Positions 62,651-64,000 of a stretch of DNA of 64,000 nucleotides are shown here, piece after piece (positions within the stretch are counted from its first letter, which is position 1; every line of letters starts with the position of its first letter). The DNA comes from Roseburia sp. 499 (GTDB lineage: Bacteria; Bacillota; Clostridia; Lachnospirales; Lachnospiraceae): contig NZ_CP135164.1 of the NCBI RefSeq assembly GCF_001940225.2, forward strand, positions 1,054,001 to 1,118,000, written 5' to 3'. The notes below the pieces were generated by a model that ran no database searches, was not told the origin of the DNA, and worked only from the letters and a program-made list of their open reading frames with translations. The position numbers were made by a program, and so were the translations under genes.

Positions 62651-63238
62651 GTGGGAAGAAAAAGAGGCGAAACGAAGGAAAAAATTATGCAAGAAGCCTT
62701 AAAATTATTTTCGGTAAATGGTTTTGATGCAGTGTCAATACGAACCATTGCAGATGCAGTAGGAATTGGAAACAGTGCTTTGTATAAGCATTTTTCCAGC
62801 AAACAGGAAATATTAGAGGCTATTGTGGATTACTCCAAATCCTATTTTTTGAAAGTAGGCTGTGAGCAGATGGAGGGAAATAAGGATGTTGAGGAATTGA
62901 AGGATTCCTGTCTTAGGATGTTTGAGTTCCAAACACAGGATGAATGGATTGTGATGTTTCGTAGATTGCTTATGATTGAACAATTCAAAAATCCGGATAT
63001 GGCAGAAATATATCGCAATTTTTTCATTGAATTGCCGGTACAATCGCAGGAACAGTTGTTTTTGAAACTAATGGATGACGGTATTATGAAGAAAAAGAAC
63101 GCGCGTGTGTTGGCAATGGAATTATATGCGCCATTTTTCCTATATCATACGGCTGCGGAAAGTAGAGAAGATATTTTAGAATTATTACAGTGCCATGTGC
63201 AGAATTTTTATAAGGAGAATATAATATGCGAAAAATAA
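62651..63238 (+). CDS. TetR family transcriptional regulator
   Basis: 195 aa. Helix-turn-helix: RGETKEKIMQEALKLFSVNG, then ISIRTIADAVGIGNSALYKHFSSKQEILEAI (seen as VSIRTIADAVGIGNSALYKHF). The C-terminal domain includes EWIVMFRRLLMIEQFKNP, typical of a common clostridial TetR group. GTG start at 62651 with AAAGGAA eight bases before. It follows the Fe-S gene by 17 bases and overlaps the next gene by 13. Likely represses this three-gene set through the paired operators. Confidence 0.88.
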   Translation: MGRKRGETKEKIMQEALKLFSVNGFDAVSIRTIADAVGIGNSALYKHFSSKQEILEAIVDYSKSYFLKVGCEQMEGNKDVEELKDSCLRMFEFQTQDEWIVMFRRLLMIEQFKNPDMAEIYRNFFIELPVQSQEQLFLKLMDDGIMKKKNARVLAMELYAPFFLYHTAAESREDILELLQCHVQNFYKENIICEK

Positions 63239-63753
63239 ATAAAACAGGTGTGTTATGGATATTTGCGGTCATTGGTTTTATAGTGACATTATATATGGTT
63301 GAGGCAAGTCCTTTTGGAAGTGCAGCAGTTGCGGTACATAATGAAGGTTACGGAACTTTTGATATGAAAAAGTATGACTATGCGAGTGTTACGGAGGTTC
63401 TGGCTAATATGGACTCAGAAGGCATCCGTGTATACCAGAAATATTATTTTGCAGATTTTCTTTTTATCATATGTTTCGGATTGATTCAGTGTATGATTTC
63501 AAGTGCTGTTTATAAGAAGAATAAATTGATTTATAAGAGGATAGCGATAGGTGTTCCAATTGCTCGTGGAATCTTTGATGTGATTGAAAATGTATTGTTG
63601 TTGATAACAATTAGCAATTATCCGAAGGTAAGCAATGGGTTAATTATGATTGCATCTATATCGACACAGTGTAAGCTTTGGTGCATTCGTATCTGGGTAG
63701 TAATGCTTTTGATAGGCATTGTCTATAATATTTGCAAAAAGAAGGTTAAATAA
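63226..63753 (+). CDS. Four-helix membrane protein, unknown
   Basis: 175 aa with about four hydrophobic segments (VLWIFAVIGFIVTLYMV, DFLFIICFGLIQCMISSAVY, GIFDVIENVLLLITI, LWCIRIWVVMLLIGIVY). The segment GIFDVIENVLLL with Asp, Glu and Asn inside a helix is characteristic of a small family of uncharacterised Firmicute membrane proteins. AAGGAG at about 63212 precedes the ATG. It overlaps the tetR stop by 13 bases and so belongs to the operon with the RnfC-like protein. No function is assigned. Confidence 0.6.
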   Translation: MRKINKTGVLWIFAVIGFIVTLYMVEASPFGSAAVAVHNEGYGTFDMKKYDYASVTEVLANMDSEGIRVYQKYYFADFLFIICFGLIQCMISSAVYKKNKLIYKRIAIGVPIARGIFDVIENVLLLITISNYPKVSNGLIMIASISTQCKLWCIRIWVVMLLIGIVYNICKKKVK

Positions 63754-63774
63754 AATTTGAAGGTAAGAGAGCTT

Positions 63775-64000
63775 TTAAACGTGAGCCAACCACTTACATT
63801 CTGTAACATCCATGTCAAAAAATCTGGCTTCAAAAGATGATTCTTCAGGAGAACATGCATAGATGCCAAAGGTGATTTCTTCTGCACCTTCCCACATATG
63901 GCAGATTCTCATTTGCTTGAATGTAATTCCGTCGGTGGAACATTCAATGCAATAATCAGATTCTCTACGGCTAAAGCGATACCACATAGACTTAATGGAA
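63775..64000 (-). CDS. DUF1349 domain protein, C-terminal part (runs off the window)
   Basis: The minus-strand frame stays open to the window edge; the visible C-terminal ~75 residues contain SIKSMWYRFSRRESDYCIECS, DGITFKQMRICHMWEG, FGIYACSPEESSFEARF. This is the DUF1349 concanavalin A-like lectin fold (Ree1/YagM-like), normally ~180-200 aa, in which W-R-(F/I)-S-R, MRI.H and (G)IYACSP are conserved. Internal ATG at 63987 should not be taken as its start, since sequence conservation continues upstream. Function in bacteria is unknown. Confidence 0.75.
   Translation of the reverse strand, partial: SIKSMWYRFSRRESDYCIECSTDGITFKQMRICHMWEGAEEITFGIYACSPEESSFEARFFDMDVTECKWLAHV

Noticed and set aside
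1..64000. tRNA, rRNA or prophage genes
   Set aside because: I found no cloverleaf-like or rRNA sequence and no phage structural or integrase genes while reading both strands.

Overview
The window is a low-GC, spore-forming anaerobic Firmicute chromosome segment, most likely from the family Lachnospiraceae. The evidence is the complete dcw-type cell-division cluster running into ftsZ, spoIIGA, sigE and sigG, a Spo0E-like gene, a threonine T-box leader, LRR_5 (BspA-like) surface proteins with repeat-type wall-binding tails, DUF1540 and DUF6544 proteins, and strong AGGAGG ribosome binding sites throughout. The genus cannot be fixed from the sequence alone.

Layout. 1-3.7 kb: a Gld-type ABC exporter operon (ATPase, permease fused to GldG, DUF4340). 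3.8-9.1 kb: HelD-like helicase, a decayed Rpn-type nuclease, a first copy of a large palindromic element, azlCD and deoD. 9.2-16 kb: metE, a Cys-rich small membrane protein, a site-2 protease, a candidate structured RNA, a SEC-C protein, and a T-box controlling a small membrane protein plus thrS. 16-24 kb: four LRR_5/wall-repeat surface proteins with nearly identical C-terminal modules; the second is internally deleted and frameshifted. 24-27.2 kb: O-antigen-ligase-like protein, DUF1540, zinc-dependent phospholipase-C-like protein, Spo0E-like peptide.

27.4-43.2 kb: mraZ-rsmH-ftsL-two class B PBPs-mraY-murD-ftsW-ftsQ-ftsZ, then spoIIGA-sigE, a beta-CASP metallo-hydrolase and convergent sigG. 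Septal peptidoglycan synthesis and the sporulation sigma cascade therefore sit together, as in other spore formers, but murE, murF and murG are not in the block. 43.3-48.4 kb: unknown acidic proteins, an AraC regulator, dapF (one catalytic Cys replaced by Ser), a second copy of the palindromic element, and argS.

48.4-64 kb is accessory. A 60-bp exact direct repeat precedes a CPBP protease gene that is split by an IS66-family element with an 8-bp target duplication; the intact gene can be reconstructed. Then come a TetR-controlled set (flavodoxin, FMN-binding protein, two paralogous membrane proteins, DUF6544), an OmpR/HK pair, an FtsX-type ABC exporter with an M23-like membrane protein, a TetR/RnfC-like iron-sulfur set behind paired operators, and a partial DUF1349 gene.

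The most unusual signal is the pair of 390-480 bp near-complete palindromes at 6.8 and 45.9 kb. They keep arm-to-arm complementarity while their sequences differ, including positions changed identically in both arms.
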